A DNA stretch of 64,000 nt from Contendibacter sp031732755 (GTDB lineage: Bacteria > Pseudomonadota > Gammaproteobacteria > Competibacterales > Competibacteraceae): assembly GCA_031732755.1 (NCBI GenBank), contig JAVMKI010000070.1:1-64000 (forward strand), read 5' to 3'. The notes under the pieces were generated by a model. That model was not told where the DNA came from, did not search any database, and saw nothing but the letters and a program-made list of their open reading frames with translations. Position 1 is the stretch's first letter. Each line of letters starts with the position of its first letter. The translations under genes were made by a program, and so were the position numbers. Positions 34,841-43,664 of this stretch are shown piece by piece.

Positions 34841-35725
34841 ATGGCCTACAAGGGTATCATTCTCGCCGGTGGTTCCGGCACCCGGCTGCACCCGCTGACG
34901 CTGACGGTGAGCAAGCAGCTCATGCCGGTCTACGACAAGCCGATGATCTACTACCCGATTGCTACCCTGCTGCTGGCGGCGATCCAGGACATCCTCATCA
35001 TCACCACCCCGCGCGACCAGGAGGCATACCAAACCCTACTGGGCGATGGAGCGCAGTGGGGTGTGAACTTTCAGTACGCCGCTCAGCCCAGTCCCGACGG
35101 GCTGGCGCAAGCCTTCCTGATTGGCGAGGCGTTCCTTGGTGGCGATCCGGCCTGTCTGATCCTTGGTGACAACATCTATTATGGCCAGGGGCTGTCGGCG
35201 GTATTACGTCGGGCCACCGCCCGCGAGCGCGGCGCGACGGTGTTCGGCTACTACGTGCGCGATCCGGAGCGTTACGGCGTGGTCAGCTTCGATGCCACCG
35301 GCCGGGCGATGGATATCGAGGAAAAGCCGAAGGCGCCCAAATCCAACTACGCGGTGACGGGCCTGTATTTTTACGACAATGACGTGGTGAACGTCGCCAA
35401 GAACATCCGCCCCTCGCCGCGCGGCGAACTGGAAATCACCGATGTCAACAAGGTTTATCTGGAGCGCGGCCAGCTTAACGTCGAACTGATGGGGCGCGGC
35501 TACGCCTGGCTGGATACCGGCACCCACGAGTCGCTGTTGGCGGCGGCCCATTTCGTGCAGGTCGTGGAGCAACGGCAAGGCCTGAAAGTCGCCTGCCCCG
35601 AGGAAGTTGCCTGGCGAATGGGATTGATCGACGATGCACAATTGATACGCCTGGCCGGACCGCTGGCCAAGAGCGGCTACGGTCAATACCTGTTGGAATT
35701 GCTGGATCGGAGAATCGCACCGTGA
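34841..35725 (+). CDS. rfbA: Glucose-1-phosphate thymidylyltransferase
   Basis: 294 residues (also rmlA). It joins glucose-1-phosphate and dTTP to dTDP-glucose, the first step to dTDP-L-rhamnose. Motifs: GIILAGGSGTRLHPLT (nucleotide loop), SKQLMPVYDKPMIYYP, LGDNIYYGQGL with the metal-binding Asp, and IEEKPKAPKSNYAVTGLYF. The stop overlaps the GTG of rfbC by four bases. Length and motifs are normal. Confidence 0.97.
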   Translation: MAYKGIILAGGSGTRLHPLTLTVSKQLMPVYDKPMIYYPIATLLLAAIQDILIITTPRDQEAYQTLLGDGAQWGVNFQYAAQPSPDGLAQAFLIGEAFLGGDPACLILGDNIYYGQGLSAVLRRATARERGATVFGYYVRDPERYGVVSFDATGRAMDIEEKPKAPKSNYAVTGLYFYDNDVVNVAKNIRPSPRGELEITDVNKVYLERGQLNVELMGRGYAWLDTGTHESLLAAAHFVQVVEQRQGLKVACPEEVAWRMGLIDDAQLIRLAGPLAKSGYGQYLLELLDRRIAP

Positions 35726-36315
35726 AGGTCCTCGAAACCGGCCTGCCCGGCGTTTTGTTGCTGGAACCGAAAGTATTCGGCGATCCGCGCGGCTTCTTCA
35801 TGGAGATCTGGCAGGCGGCGCGCTATCACGAAGCCGGCATGCCAGAACGCTTCGTCCAAGACAATCGTTCCCGTTCACGCCGGGGGGTGTTGCGCGGCCT
35901 GCACTATCAATTGACGCAACCGCAGGGCAAACTGGTCTGGGTCACGCGCGGTGCGGTGTTCGATGTGGCGGTCGACATTCGGCAAGGGTCACCGAATTTC
36001 GGGCGCTGGTACGGTTGCCTGCTGGACGACGTCAATCACCGACAACTGTATATTCCGCCGGGCTTCGCGCACGGATTCTGCGTGGTGTCGGACGAAGCGG
36101 ACTTTTTCTACAAATGCACCGACTACTACCATCCCTCATCGGAGCGGGGTATCGCCTGGGATGACCCGGAGATCGCCATCGACTGGCCGTTGCGCGAGGT
36201 TTCGTTGTCGGCCAAGGATCGGCAAAATCCCCGCCTGAGCGCGCAGCCTCCCGAAAACCTGCCAGTCTACGAGGAGCGCCCTTTAGACCCCAGCCCTCTC
36301 CCCCTCCAGGAATGA
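35722..36315 (+). CDS. rfbC: dTDP-4-dehydrorhamnose 3,5-epimerase
   Basis: 197 residues (also rmlC). It performs the third step of dTDP-rhamnose synthesis. The cupin fold shows DNRSRSRRGVLRGLHYQ with the catalytic His, KLVWVTRGAVFDVAVDIRQG and PPGFAHGFCV. The GTG start overlaps the rfbA stop. The core ends near residue 182 (PVYEERP), as usual; the last residues DPSPLPLQE are encoded by a CT-rich piece like the ribF tail. The stop overlaps a possible start of rfbD, but the better rfbD start is 27 bases downstream. Confidence 0.96.
   Translation: MKVLETGLPGVLLLEPKVFGDPRGFFMEIWQAARYHEAGMPERFVQDNRSRSRRGVLRGLHYQLTQPQGKLVWVTRGAVFDVAVDIRQGSPNFGRWYGCLLDDVNHRQLYIPPGFAHGFCVVSDEADFFYKCTDYYHPSSERGIAWDDPEIAIDWPLREVSLSAKDRQNPRLSAQPPENLPVYEERPLDPSPLPLQE
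36280..36315 (+). repeat. CT-rich segment forming the rfbC 3' end
   Basis: agaccccagccctctccccc and the next few bases resemble the CT-rich repeat at the ribF end. It is a short partial copy at most. Confidence 0.35.
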
Positions 36316-36341
36316 CGGAGGAATTTAAGAAGGACTGCGTC

Positions 36342-37217
36342 ATGCGGATTCTTGTGATCGGAGCCAGGGGCCAAGTCGGCTGGGAGCTGACCCAGCGCGC
36401 GCCTCTGCTTGGCCATGAAGTGCTAGCGTGGGATGTGGCTGAACTGGACATCACCGATGCCGCCGCCGTGGATCGGGCGCTGGCCGTCAGTGGCGCAGAG
36501 GTCGTCATCAACGCCGCCGCCTACACCGCCGTGGACAAAGCGGAGCAGGAGCCGACGCTCGCGTTCGCCGTCAATCGCGACGGTCCCGCGCATTTGGCCG
36601 CCGCCTGCGCCCGGTTGCAAATCCCGTTGCTGCATATTTCCACTGATTACGTGTACGACGGCACCAAGGTTGAACCTTATGTCGAGGACGATCCGACCAG
36701 GCCGCTGGGCGTGTACGGCGCGAGCAAGCTGGCGGGCGACGAAGCGGTGCATCAACTGTTGCCCCGCCACCTGATCCTGCGGGTGAGTTGGGTGTTCGGT
36801 GTTCACGGCCACAACTTTGCCAAGACCATTCTGCGGTTGGCTCGGGAACGCGAGGAATTACGGGTGGTGGCTGATCAATATGGCTGCCCCACCTTTGCCG
36901 GTGACATCGCCGATACCCTACTGGAACTGGCGGGGCGCATCGCCGAAATCGACACCCGCAATGCCTGGGGCGTCTATCACTATTGCGGCCAGCCGGCCAC
37001 CACTTGGCACGGCTTTGCCAGCGCCATCGTCGAAATGGCCCGCGCCCGCGAGTCACTGCCCGTCCGCGCCGTTACCGCGATTACCACCGCCGAGTACCCA
37101 TTGCCCGCTGCCCGACCCATCAACTCGGTATTGGACTGTATCCGGCTACAAAAAAGTTTTGACATTATCTCTCGCCCTTGGCGCCAGGGGTTGGTTGCGC
37201 TCTTGGATACGTTTTGA
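36342..37217 (+). CDS. rfbD: dTDP-4-dehydrorhamnose reductase
   Basis: 291 residues (also rmlD). It reduces dTDP-4-dehydro-L-rhamnose to dTDP-L-rhamnose. The Rossmann motif ILVIGARGQVGWEL opens the protein; AAYTAVDKAE, STDYVYDG and the catalytic YGASKLAG (Tyr and Lys) follow. ATG 36342 is preferred to 36312: AAGGA stands eight bases before it and it gives the normal N-terminus. rfbB (the 4,6-dehydratase) is not in this window. Confidence 0.95.
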   Translation: MRILVIGARGQVGWELTQRAPLLGHEVLAWDVAELDITDAAAVDRALAVSGAEVVINAAAYTAVDKAEQEPTLAFAVNRDGPAHLAAACARLQIPLLHISTDYVYDGTKVEPYVEDDPTRPLGVYGASKLAGDEAVHQLLPRHLILRVSWVFGVHGHNFAKTILRLAREREELRVVADQYGCPTFAGDIADTLLELAGRIAEIDTRNAWGVYHYCGQPATTWHGFASAIVEMARARESLPVRAVTAITTAEYPLPAARPINSVLDCIRLQKSFDIISRPWRQGLVALLDTF

Positions 37218-37433
37218 CAGATAAAATGATGGGTTTTTCAGCCTGTTCCGCAGAAATTAGACGAGGACGGGGTATTCTTGAAACCCACCGATTTTGTCAC
37301 AGTGCAATTCATTGATTTGATCGATTCAATAAGTTGGTGTCAATTATTGGTTTATGCGAACTAACCGTCAGCCCTTACAATCACTGCCGGACGAGCCAAA
37401 TTTTATGGTTCGGCAATCAGTTTTAAGGATGCG

Positions 37434-38624
37434 GTGAGCATAATTTCTGATATCCACAAAATTGAAAGCGCTAGGGTCTGCTCTGGTGGTTTCATAGATG
37501 CCTTGACTGGTCTGCGTGGTCTGGCGGCGTTGTGGGTGATGACGTTTCATTTATGGCTTGTCATTTCCAATGCACCCTCCATTCTTATAAAGTTCAATCA
37601 ATGGTCTATTGATTTGACCCCTTTATTTAGCTGTGGTTGGATAGGAGTTAACATTTTTTTCGGATTATCAGGGTTCTTGTTATTTTTACCCTTCGCCCAA
37701 ATCATGCTAGGTTTAAGGGAGCGAATTTATTTAGGAGAATATTTCAAGAGGAGATTTTTAAGATTATTCCCCGCTTATTATCTGCAAATTGCGATATTGC
37801 TTCTTCTGTCTTTTGTTGGAATGTATCCATCAATTAGCGCCAAGACGCTGATTTATCATTTGTTTATGCTACAAGACCTTCTCCCTAATCAATTGATCAA
37901 TGGCGTCTACTGGACCTTGCCTGTCGAATTTAGTTTTTACATTGTATTACCGATCCTGTTCGTTTTTTTGCAGCGGACAGGTTGGCTCTATTTCATATTA
38001 TCAACCCTTGTGCTGGTTTTCTCCTACAGAATTATTTTGTTTTTTCTGATGCAAACAGTAGATACTAGGAACATTAAAGCTATAGCTATGGGGCAATTAC
38101 CAGGAAGACTTGACGATTTCGTTTTCGGGATGTGGAGCGCCTTCCTTTATACCAAATATAGCATATCCACCAATGGCAATAGTAGCAAAGTGGAGCTTAT
38201 TAGCCTGCTGGGGATGTTCGTAGGTTTTTTTGGCATTATCGTAATGATATACTGGTTTTATTTCAATGGCATTAATAACTATTGGTCTGGAGAAGGAAAC
38301 TTAGTGTTTTTCTGGAATACGATTACAGCAATTTTCACCAGCATATTGATCTTTTCAATAGCTCTCAACGGTAAGTTGGCACAAAGGCTTCTTTCCAACA
38401 AACTGATGTTCCTATTAGGAATAATTAGTTATAGTCTATACTTATGGCACTTGGTGGCTATCGCGTGGTTAATAGCATATTTTCAAGCTAGTCCTGAATA
38501 CAAATCTTTATTATTACCGTGCGGGATAGTGATATCGGTTTTACTGTCCGTTTTCTCTTACCGGTGCATTGAACATCCATTCTTGAAAATCCGCCACGCA
38601 ATATCCGGTCCGCCAGCAGACTAA
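37434..38624 (+). CDS. Acyltransferase family 3 (OafA/YrhL-type) membrane protein
   Basis: 396 residues with about ten membrane segments. The family signature R-x10-H is present as LRGLAALWVMTFH near residue 28-40; SGFLLFLPF and FLRLFPAYYLQI also fit. Such enzymes move acyl groups (often acetyl) across the membrane onto O-antigens, exopolysaccharides or other sugars. The start is GTG 37434, with AAGGA five bases upstream of the preceding codons. The gene is clearly richer in A and T than both neighbours (runs such as tttttttcgg, attattttg), which suggests recent transfer. It sits between the rml genes and gspE and may decorate a rhamnose-containing glycan. Confidence 0.88.
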   Translation: MSIISDIHKIESARVCSGGFIDALTGLRGLAALWVMTFHLWLVISNAPSILIKFNQWSIDLTPLFSCGWIGVNIFFGLSGFLLFLPFAQIMLGLRERIYLGEYFKRRFLRLFPAYYLQIAILLLLSFVGMYPSISAKTLIYHLFMLQDLLPNQLINGVYWTLPVEFSFYIVLPILFVFLQRTGWLYFILSTLVLVFSYRIILFFLMQTVDTRNIKAIAMGQLPGRLDDFVFGMWSAFLYTKYSISTNGNSSKVELISLLGMFVGFFGIIVMIYWFYFNGINNYWSGEGNLVFFWNTITAIFTSILIFSIALNGKLAQRLLSNKLMFLLGIISYSLYLWHLVAIAWLIAYFQASPEYKSLLLPCGIVISVLLSVFSYRCIEHPFLKIRHAISGPPAD

Positions 38625-38644
38625 TCAGTGAGGAGAAGCCGCCA

Positions 38645-40393
38645 TTGAGCATGGATTTAGGTAACCTGCTAGTCCAGCAAAACAAGCTGGCCGATGCCGA
38701 CCTGCAACGTGCCCGGCGGGTGCAGGAAGGCACTGGCGAAGGGCTGGACGCCTTGCTGGTCAAGCTGGGGCTGGTATCGGAACGTGATCTTGCCGAGGCG
38801 CTGGCCGCGCACCTGAATCTGCCGCTGGTCCGACCCAACGACTACCCCGAAACACCAGCAACCAACGGCGGCGTCTCGCCACGCTTTCTCAAGGAGTCGC
38901 GGATCATCCCGCTGTTCGAGGACGAACAAGGGCTGACGGTGGCGATGTCCAATCCGACCGACGAGTACGCGCTGTCGGCGCTGCGGCTGGCGACCGGCAA
39001 GACCATCACCCCGCGCGTGGGCATTCCTTCGGAACTCGAGGCAGCGTTCGAGCGACTGTACGGCAGTGGCCGCTCGGCGATGGGTCAGATCGTCGATGCC
39101 ATCGGCCTAGCCGACAATCTAACCGACGAGGAACAGATCCAGCACCTCAAGGACTTGGCCAGCGAGGCGCCGGTCATTCGTCTGGTCAATCTGATGATCG
39201 CCCGGGCGGTGGAATCACGCGCTTCGGACATCCACATCGAACCGTTCGAAAACCGGCTTAAGGTCCGCTATCGGGTGGACGGCGTGTTGCGCGAGGTGGA
39301 GTCGCCACCGTCGCGGCTATCGGCAGCGGTGATTTCTCGCATCAAGATCATGGCCAAGCTGAATATCGCCGAGCGGCGCTTGCCGCAGGACGGACGCATC
39401 CAACTACGGGCGCAGGGTAAGGAAATCGATTTGCGCGTGTCCACCGTGCCGACCCTGTGGGGCGAAAGCGTGGTGATGCGCATTCTCGACAAAGCCAGCG
39501 TGGTGCTGAATTTCGAAGTGCTGGGCTTCAGCCCGCGCACCCTCGCGCGCTTTCTGGAGGTGCTGCATTTGCCACACGGGATCATCCTGGTCACCGGCCC
39601 AACCGGCAGCGGCAAAACCACCACCCTGTATACCGCCCTGCAAACGCTCAATACACCGGAGCGAAAAATCCTCACCGTCGAAGACCCGGTGGAATACCAG
39701 TTGGAGGGCATCAATCAGATCCAGGTGAAACCACAGATCAATCTAAATTTCGCCAACGCCCTGCGCGCCATCGTCCGTCAAGACCCGGACGTCATCATGA
39801 TCGGCGAAATGCGCGACCTGGAAACCGCTGGTATCGCCGTGCAGTCGGCATTGACCGGCCATCTGGTGTTGTCCACCCTGCACACCAACGACGCCGCCGG
39901 CAGCGTGACTCGCCTGCTCGACATGGGCGTGGAAGATTATCTGCTGACCTCGACCATCAACGGCATCCTGGCGCAGCGGTTGGTGCGCCTGCTCTGCACC
40001 CATTGTCGCCAACCCTACGCCGCATTGCCGGAACTGGTCGAAGAAATGCGGTTGCACCGTTTTACCGAAGCGCGCGCGCGGTCTTCCCTCCCCTCCTCGC
40101 CTTCTCCCGTCGCGGGCGAGGACAGCGGGATTACCTTATATAAAGCGGTTGGCTGCGAACAGTGCGGCGGAACCGGCTATCGAGGGCGGGCGGCCATCAT
40201 GGAATTTCTGATCATGAGCGATCCGCTGCGGCGCATGGTGCTCAAGCACGCCGATGCCACCGAGTTACAGACCGAAGCCCAGAAAGAGGGCATGGACACC
40301 ATGTACGAGGACGGTTTGCGCAAGGCGGTCGCGGGCCTGACGACGATTGAGGAAGTACTGCGGGTGACCACCCAGCAGGAGCAGGAGGCGTAA
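38645..40393 (+). CDS. gspE: Type II secretion ATPase GspE
   Basis: 582 residues. It is the cytoplasmic hexameric ATPase that drives the pseudopilus. The N-terminal GspE/PilB N domain (about 1-150) is followed by the ATPase core: Walker A GPTGSGKTTTLYTAL, Asp box TVEDPVEYQ, Walker B DVIMIGEMRDLETA and His box LSTLHTNDA. The zinc motif is CTHC ... CEQC, but the gap is 49 residues instead of about 30 because of an insertion encoded by a CT-rich repeat. Start TTG 38645 lies nine bases after AGGAG; ATG 38651 is the alternative. First gene of an operon ordered E-F-G-H-I-J-K-L-M-C/N-D, as in Xanthomonas xps. Confidence 0.95.
   Translation: MSMDLGNLLVQQNKLADADLQRARRVQEGTGEGLDALLVKLGLVSERDLAEALAAHLNLPLVRPNDYPETPATNGGVSPRFLKESRIIPLFEDEQGLTVAMSNPTDEYALSALRLATGKTITPRVGIPSELEAAFERLYGSGRSAMGQIVDAIGLADNLTDEEQIQHLKDLASEAPVIRLVNLMIARAVESRASDIHIEPFENRLKVRYRVDGVLREVESPPSRLSAAVISRIKIMAKLNIAERRLPQDGRIQLRAQGKEIDLRVSTVPTLWGESVVMRILDKASVVLNFEVLGFSPRTLARFLEVLHLPHGIILVTGPTGSGKTTTLYTALQTLNTPERKILTVEDPVEYQLEGINQIQVKPQINLNFANALRAIVRQDPDVIMIGEMRDLETAGIAVQSALTGHLVLSTLHTNDAAGSVTRLLDMGVEDYLLTSTINGILAQRLVRLLCTHCRQPYAALPELVEEMRLHRFTEARARSSLPSSPSPVAGEDSGITLYKAVGCEQCGGTGYRGRAAIMEFLIMSDPLRRMVLKHADATELQTEAQKEGMDTMYEDGLRKAVAGLTTIEEVLRVTTQQEQEA
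40095..40121 (+). repeat. Hairpin element inserted inside gspE
   Basis: cctcgcc at 40095-40101 pairs with ggcgagg at 40115-40121. With the flanking CT-rich bases (about 40081-40130) it encodes SLPSSPSPVAGEDS within the zinc-binding loop. Its composition recalls the CT-rich element at the ribF end. Confidence 0.55.
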
Positions 40394-41614
40394 ATGCCGC
40401 GCTATCGCTACGAGGCGGTGGATGCCGCCGGTGAAACGCTGCGCGATGAACTGGACGCCGCGTCGCCGGAAGCAGCCATCGAACGCCTGCGCGACCAGGG
40501 TTTGTTGCCCTTGGTGATCGCTGAAGCCAGAAATGGCTGGCTGCGCGGTGGTTTTGGTCAGCCGCTGTTCAGCAAGCGCCGGGCACTATCGCCAAAAGCT
40601 CTCATGTTGCTGACCCAGCAACTGTCCAGCCTGCTCAACGCCGGCATGCCGCTGGATCGGGCGCTGACCATTCTGCTCGGCGTGACTGACGATGAGCGAA
40701 ACAAGGCTTTGTTGGAGCGCATTCAGGAGAAAGTGCGCGGTGGCGCATCGCTGGCCGATGCCTTGGAAGCCCAGGGCGTCTTCTCGCGTTTCTACTTGAA
40801 CATGATCCGCGCCGGCGAGGCCGGCGGCGCGCTGGAAGCGGTGCTGAGCCGGCTGACCGAATTTCTGGAGCGGTCGCGGGCGCTGCGCGAATCGGTGACC
40901 TCGGCGTTGATCTACCCGATCATCCTGCTGTCGGTGGCGGCGCTGTCGGTCATCATCCTGTTGACCTTCGTGGTGCCGCAATTCCAGCGCCTGTTCGCTG
41001 ACGCGGGCAAGACGCTGCCACTGGCGACCCAGATTGTCATCGCCGTTGGTGACGGATTCCGGCATTACTGGTGGGTCGGAGTCATCGTGATCGCCTTGCT
41101 GGCGGCGATGCTGCGCCAGCAGTTGCGCGCGCCGGCGAGCCGCGCCCGTTGGGATCGCTGGCTCCTGCATGTGCCGCTGTTCGGTGACCTGATCGCCAAA
41201 GTGGAAACCGCGCGGCTGGCGCGCACGCTGGGAACCCTGCTCGGCAACGGTGTGTCCCTGTTGAACGCGTTGACCATCGTCCGCGAGACCTTGAGCAACC
41301 AGGTGTTGGCGACGGCGCTGGGCGAGGTGGCCGAACACGTCAAAACTGGACGGGGTTTAGCCGATCCACTGCTCGAAGCCGGCGACTTTCCCAAGTTGGC
41401 GGTGCAGATGATCCGGGTCGGCGAAGAAACCGGCCAGTTGCAAGAGATGCTGCTGCAAGTGGCCGATACCTACGACGGCGAGGTGCAAACCGCTGTCAAG
41501 CGAATGCTGACCCTGCTGGAGCCGGCTCTGATTTTGGGACTGGGCGTGATCATCGCGGCCATCATCATGTCCATTCTGGTGGCGATTCTTAGCCTGAACG
41601 AATTGGCTTTTTGA
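40394..41614 (+). CDS. gspF: Type II secretion inner-membrane protein GspF
   Basis: 406 residues, normal length. It forms the inner-membrane platform together with GspL and GspM and contacts GspE. Two T2SSF domains are seen (about 70-195 and 272-395), with three membrane segments near 170-190, 220-240 and 375-400. Family motifs: LSSLLNAGMPLDRALTIL and LGTLLGNGVSLLNALTI, and GEETGQLQEMLLQVADTYD. AGGAGG ends just before the gspE stop, and the ATG follows that stop with no gap. Confidence 0.97.
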   Translation: MPRYRYEAVDAAGETLRDELDAASPEAAIERLRDQGLLPLVIAEARNGWLRGGFGQPLFSKRRALSPKALMLLTQQLSSLLNAGMPLDRALTILLGVTDDERNKALLERIQEKVRGGASLADALEAQGVFSRFYLNMIRAGEAGGALEAVLSRLTEFLERSRALRESVTSALIYPIILLSVAALSVIILLTFVVPQFQRLFADAGKTLPLATQIVIAVGDGFRHYWWVGVIVIALLAAMLRQQLRAPASRARWDRWLLHVPLFGDLIAKVETARLARTLGTLLGNGVSLLNALTIVRETLSNQVLATALGEVAEHVKTGRGLADPLLEAGDFPKLAVQMIRVGEETGQLQEMLLQVADTYDGEVQTAVKRMLTLLEPALILGLGVIIAAIIMSILVAILSLNELAF

Positions 41615-41667
41615 AAGCGGCGAGTGGTTAGTAACCGCTGTCCGCTGTTTCTTGCGAGAGCGAGTCG

Positions 41668-42096
41668 ATGAAACGAAATAATCCCCACCGCGCGCGCGGT
41701 TTCACCCTGATCGAACTGCTGGTGGTGTTGGTCATTCTGGGTCTGTTGGCCGGCTTGGTCGGGCCGCAGGTGATGAAGTATCTGGGCGGTGCCAACACCA
41801 AAGCCGCCAAGTTGCAAATCGAAGACTTCAGCACCGCGCTGGACGCCTTTCGGCTCGACATGGGTCGCTACCCCACCAGCGCCGAGGGTTTGGCGGCGCT
41901 GGTCGTGCAACCCTCCGGCGCGACGCGCTGGAATGGGCCCTACCTACGCAAGAATGTCATCCCCAAGGATCCTTGGGGCAACGAGTATCAATACCGTTCG
42001 CCTGGCCAACATGGCGCATTCGATCTTTATTCGCTGGGGGCTGACAACGCCGAGGGCGGCGACGGCGAAAATCAGGATGTGGTGAGCTGGCTATAG
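41668..42096 (+). CDS. gspG: Type II secretion major pseudopilin GspG
   Basis: 142 residues. The prepilin peptidase site is RARGFTLIELLVVLVILG, cut after Gly with Glu at +5. The mature protein has a hydrophobic helix, then the calcium-binding C-terminal region DPWGNEYQYRSPGQHGAFDLYS and DNAEGGDGENQDV. GspG is the main subunit of the pseudopilus. The peptidase that processes it (GspO/PilD) is not in this window. Confidence 0.97.
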   Translation: MKRNNPHRARGFTLIELLVVLVILGLLAGLVGPQVMKYLGGANTKAAKLQIEDFSTALDAFRLDMGRYPTSAEGLAALVVQPSGATRWNGPYLRKNVIPKDPWGNEYQYRSPGQHGAFDLYSLGADNAEGGDGENQDVVSWL

Positions 42097-42184
42097 GTAG
42101 GTCATGGATCCGGCGGTGATGACGCCAGGTCTTGCCCCCTCATTTCGCGCTGTTCCCATTCCGTCCATGGAGAGGGAGTAGGCG

Positions 42185-42640
42185 GTGAGAGAGCAACGCG
42201 GCTTTACCCTGCTGGAAATTCTGGTCGTGTTGGTCATCGGCGTGCTGTTGGTGGCGCTGGTTCCACCGTTACTGTCGGGCTTGGGCGACGCCACCGAACT
42301 GCGCGGCGCGGCGCGGCAATTGGCCGCTGGCCTGCGCAATGCTCGCAACGACGCGATCACCCATCAGCGTGAGGCGGTGCTGACGCTCGATCTCGAGCAA
42401 CATCGCTTCGGCGTGACTGGCAATCCACAAGTGATCCATCTTCCAGACGGGTTGGCTCTCCAGATCCATACCGCCCAGTCGGAATTGATCAACGGCGCGA
42501 TGGGTAACATTCGCTTCTTCCCCGATGGCAGTTCCACCGGCGGCCATATCACCGTCAGTGGTCCCAAGCTGGCCTACCAAGTCAACGTGGATTGGTTGAC
42601 CGGTGCCATTGCCATCGTCGAGCGGGAAACGCGGCCGTGA
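42185..42640 (+). CDS. gspH: Type II secretion minor pseudopilin GspH
   Basis: 151 residues from GTG 42185. The prepilin motif is EQRGFTLLEILVVLVIGVLL. The C-terminal beta-rich part fits the GspH/FimT family (AAGLRNARNDAITHQREAVL). A strong purine run (GGAGAGGGAG) lies just before the start. The stop overlaps the gspI start (GTGA). The 88-base gap after gspG is the largest early in the operon and holds nothing clear. Confidence 0.93.
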   Translation: MREQRGFTLLEILVVLVIGVLLVALVPPLLSGLGDATELRGAARQLAAGLRNARNDAITHQREAVLTLDLEQHRFGVTGNPQVIHLPDGLALQIHTAQSELINGAMGNIRFFPDGSSTGGHITVSGPKLAYQVNVDWLTGAIAIVERETRP

Positions 42641-43050
42641 GCAACCAAATCGGTCAACGCGGCTTTTCCCTGCTGGAAGTGTTGGTGGCTTTCGCCATTC
42701 TCAGCGTTTCGCTCGGTGTGCTGTTGCAAGTCTTCGCCACGGGTTTGCGTAATGCCAGCCTGGCGGATGACTATACCCAGGCAACGCTGTACGCCGAATC
42801 GATCCTGGCCGCCTATGGCCGTGAAACGCCGCTCGGCGAAGGCGTGCACGAGGGTTCGATCAACGACCGGTTTTCCTGGCGCGGCGCGGTGAGCGCCTAC
42901 GCGGAGGGAATGCCAGACCCCGAGAAAACCCGGATGCGGGCCTGGCGCGTCAGTGTTGAAGTGTTCTGGCGCGGCCTGTTGCAAACCCGCTCGGTGCGGT
43001 TGGAAACCGTGCGACTGGCGCCGCTCGAACCACCAGCCATGCACCGATGA
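42637..43050 (+). CDS. gspI: Type II secretion minor pseudopilin GspI
   Basis: 137 residues from a GTG that overlaps the gspH stop. Prepilin motif GQRGFSLLEVLVAFAILSVS. GspI forms the tip complex with GspJ and GspK. The later part has the usual YAESILAAYG segment. The frame is open a little upstream, but that part is a shadow of gspH. Its TGA overlaps the gspJ ATG. Confidence 0.94.
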   Translation: MSNQIGQRGFSLLEVLVAFAILSVSLGVLLQVFATGLRNASLADDYTQATLYAESILAAYGRETPLGEGVHEGSINDRFSWRGAVSAYAEGMPDPEKTRMRAWRVSVEVFWRGLLQTRSVRLETVRLAPLEPPAMHR

Positions 43051-43664
43051 TCACCGTGTGCGGCCCGCACCGTGGGCAAGCCGGTTTTACTTTGCTGGAG
43101 CTCGTGGTCGCCATTACCCTGATGGGGTTGGTGTTGGTGGTGCTGTATAGCGGTCTGCAACTGGGACTGAACGGTTGGGACAGTGGCGAAGCGCGCGCCG
43201 AGACCACGAACCGCTTGCGCCTGGTGGAAGAATTCCTGCGACGCCAGTTGGCGCAGTCCATGACCGTTTACTGGTCCAACGCACGGCAGGAAAAAATCGT
43301 GGTGTTCGCCGGCCAGGCGAATCGAATCGAATTCGTGGCTCCAATGCTGGTTCAGTTGGGCCAGGGCGGTTTATACCGGGTACGGATCGAGAGCGGGGAT
43401 GGCCGGTTATGGATGCGCTGGCGGCCGTATTTGCCTGCGGATCCGAACGCCGGTGAGGAACGGGAGACCGTATTGTTGGAAGGAGTCTCCAACGTTGAAT
43501 GGGCTTACTTCGGTCCCGAACGCGACGATGATCCCCACCCGCAATGGCGTTCCAACTGGACCAGCCCGGCGCGGCGGCCACTGCTGGCGCGCTTGAACTT
43601 GACCGTGCAAGGCCAACCCTGGCCCGATCTGGTGGTGGCCCTAAGCGAGGGACCGCTACCATGA
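43047..43664 (+). CDS. gspJ: Type II secretion minor pseudopilin GspJ
   Basis: 205 residues. Prepilin motif GQAGFTLLELVVAITLMGLV. The mature domain fits GspJ: RLRLVEEFLRRQLAQS and the late segment RPLLARLNLTVQGQPWPDLVV. Its ATG overlaps the gspI stop and its stop overlaps the gspK start, so H-I-J-K form one coupled series. Confidence 0.94.
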   Translation: MITVCGPHRGQAGFTLLELVVAITLMGLVLVVLYSGLQLGLNGWDSGEARAETTNRLRLVEEFLRRQLAQSMTVYWSNARQEKIVVFAGQANRIEFVAPMLVQLGQGGLYRVRIESGDGRLWMRWRPYLPADPNAGEERETVLLEGVSNVEWAYFGPERDDDPHPQWRSNWTSPARRPLLARLNLTVQGQPWPDLVVALSEGPLP

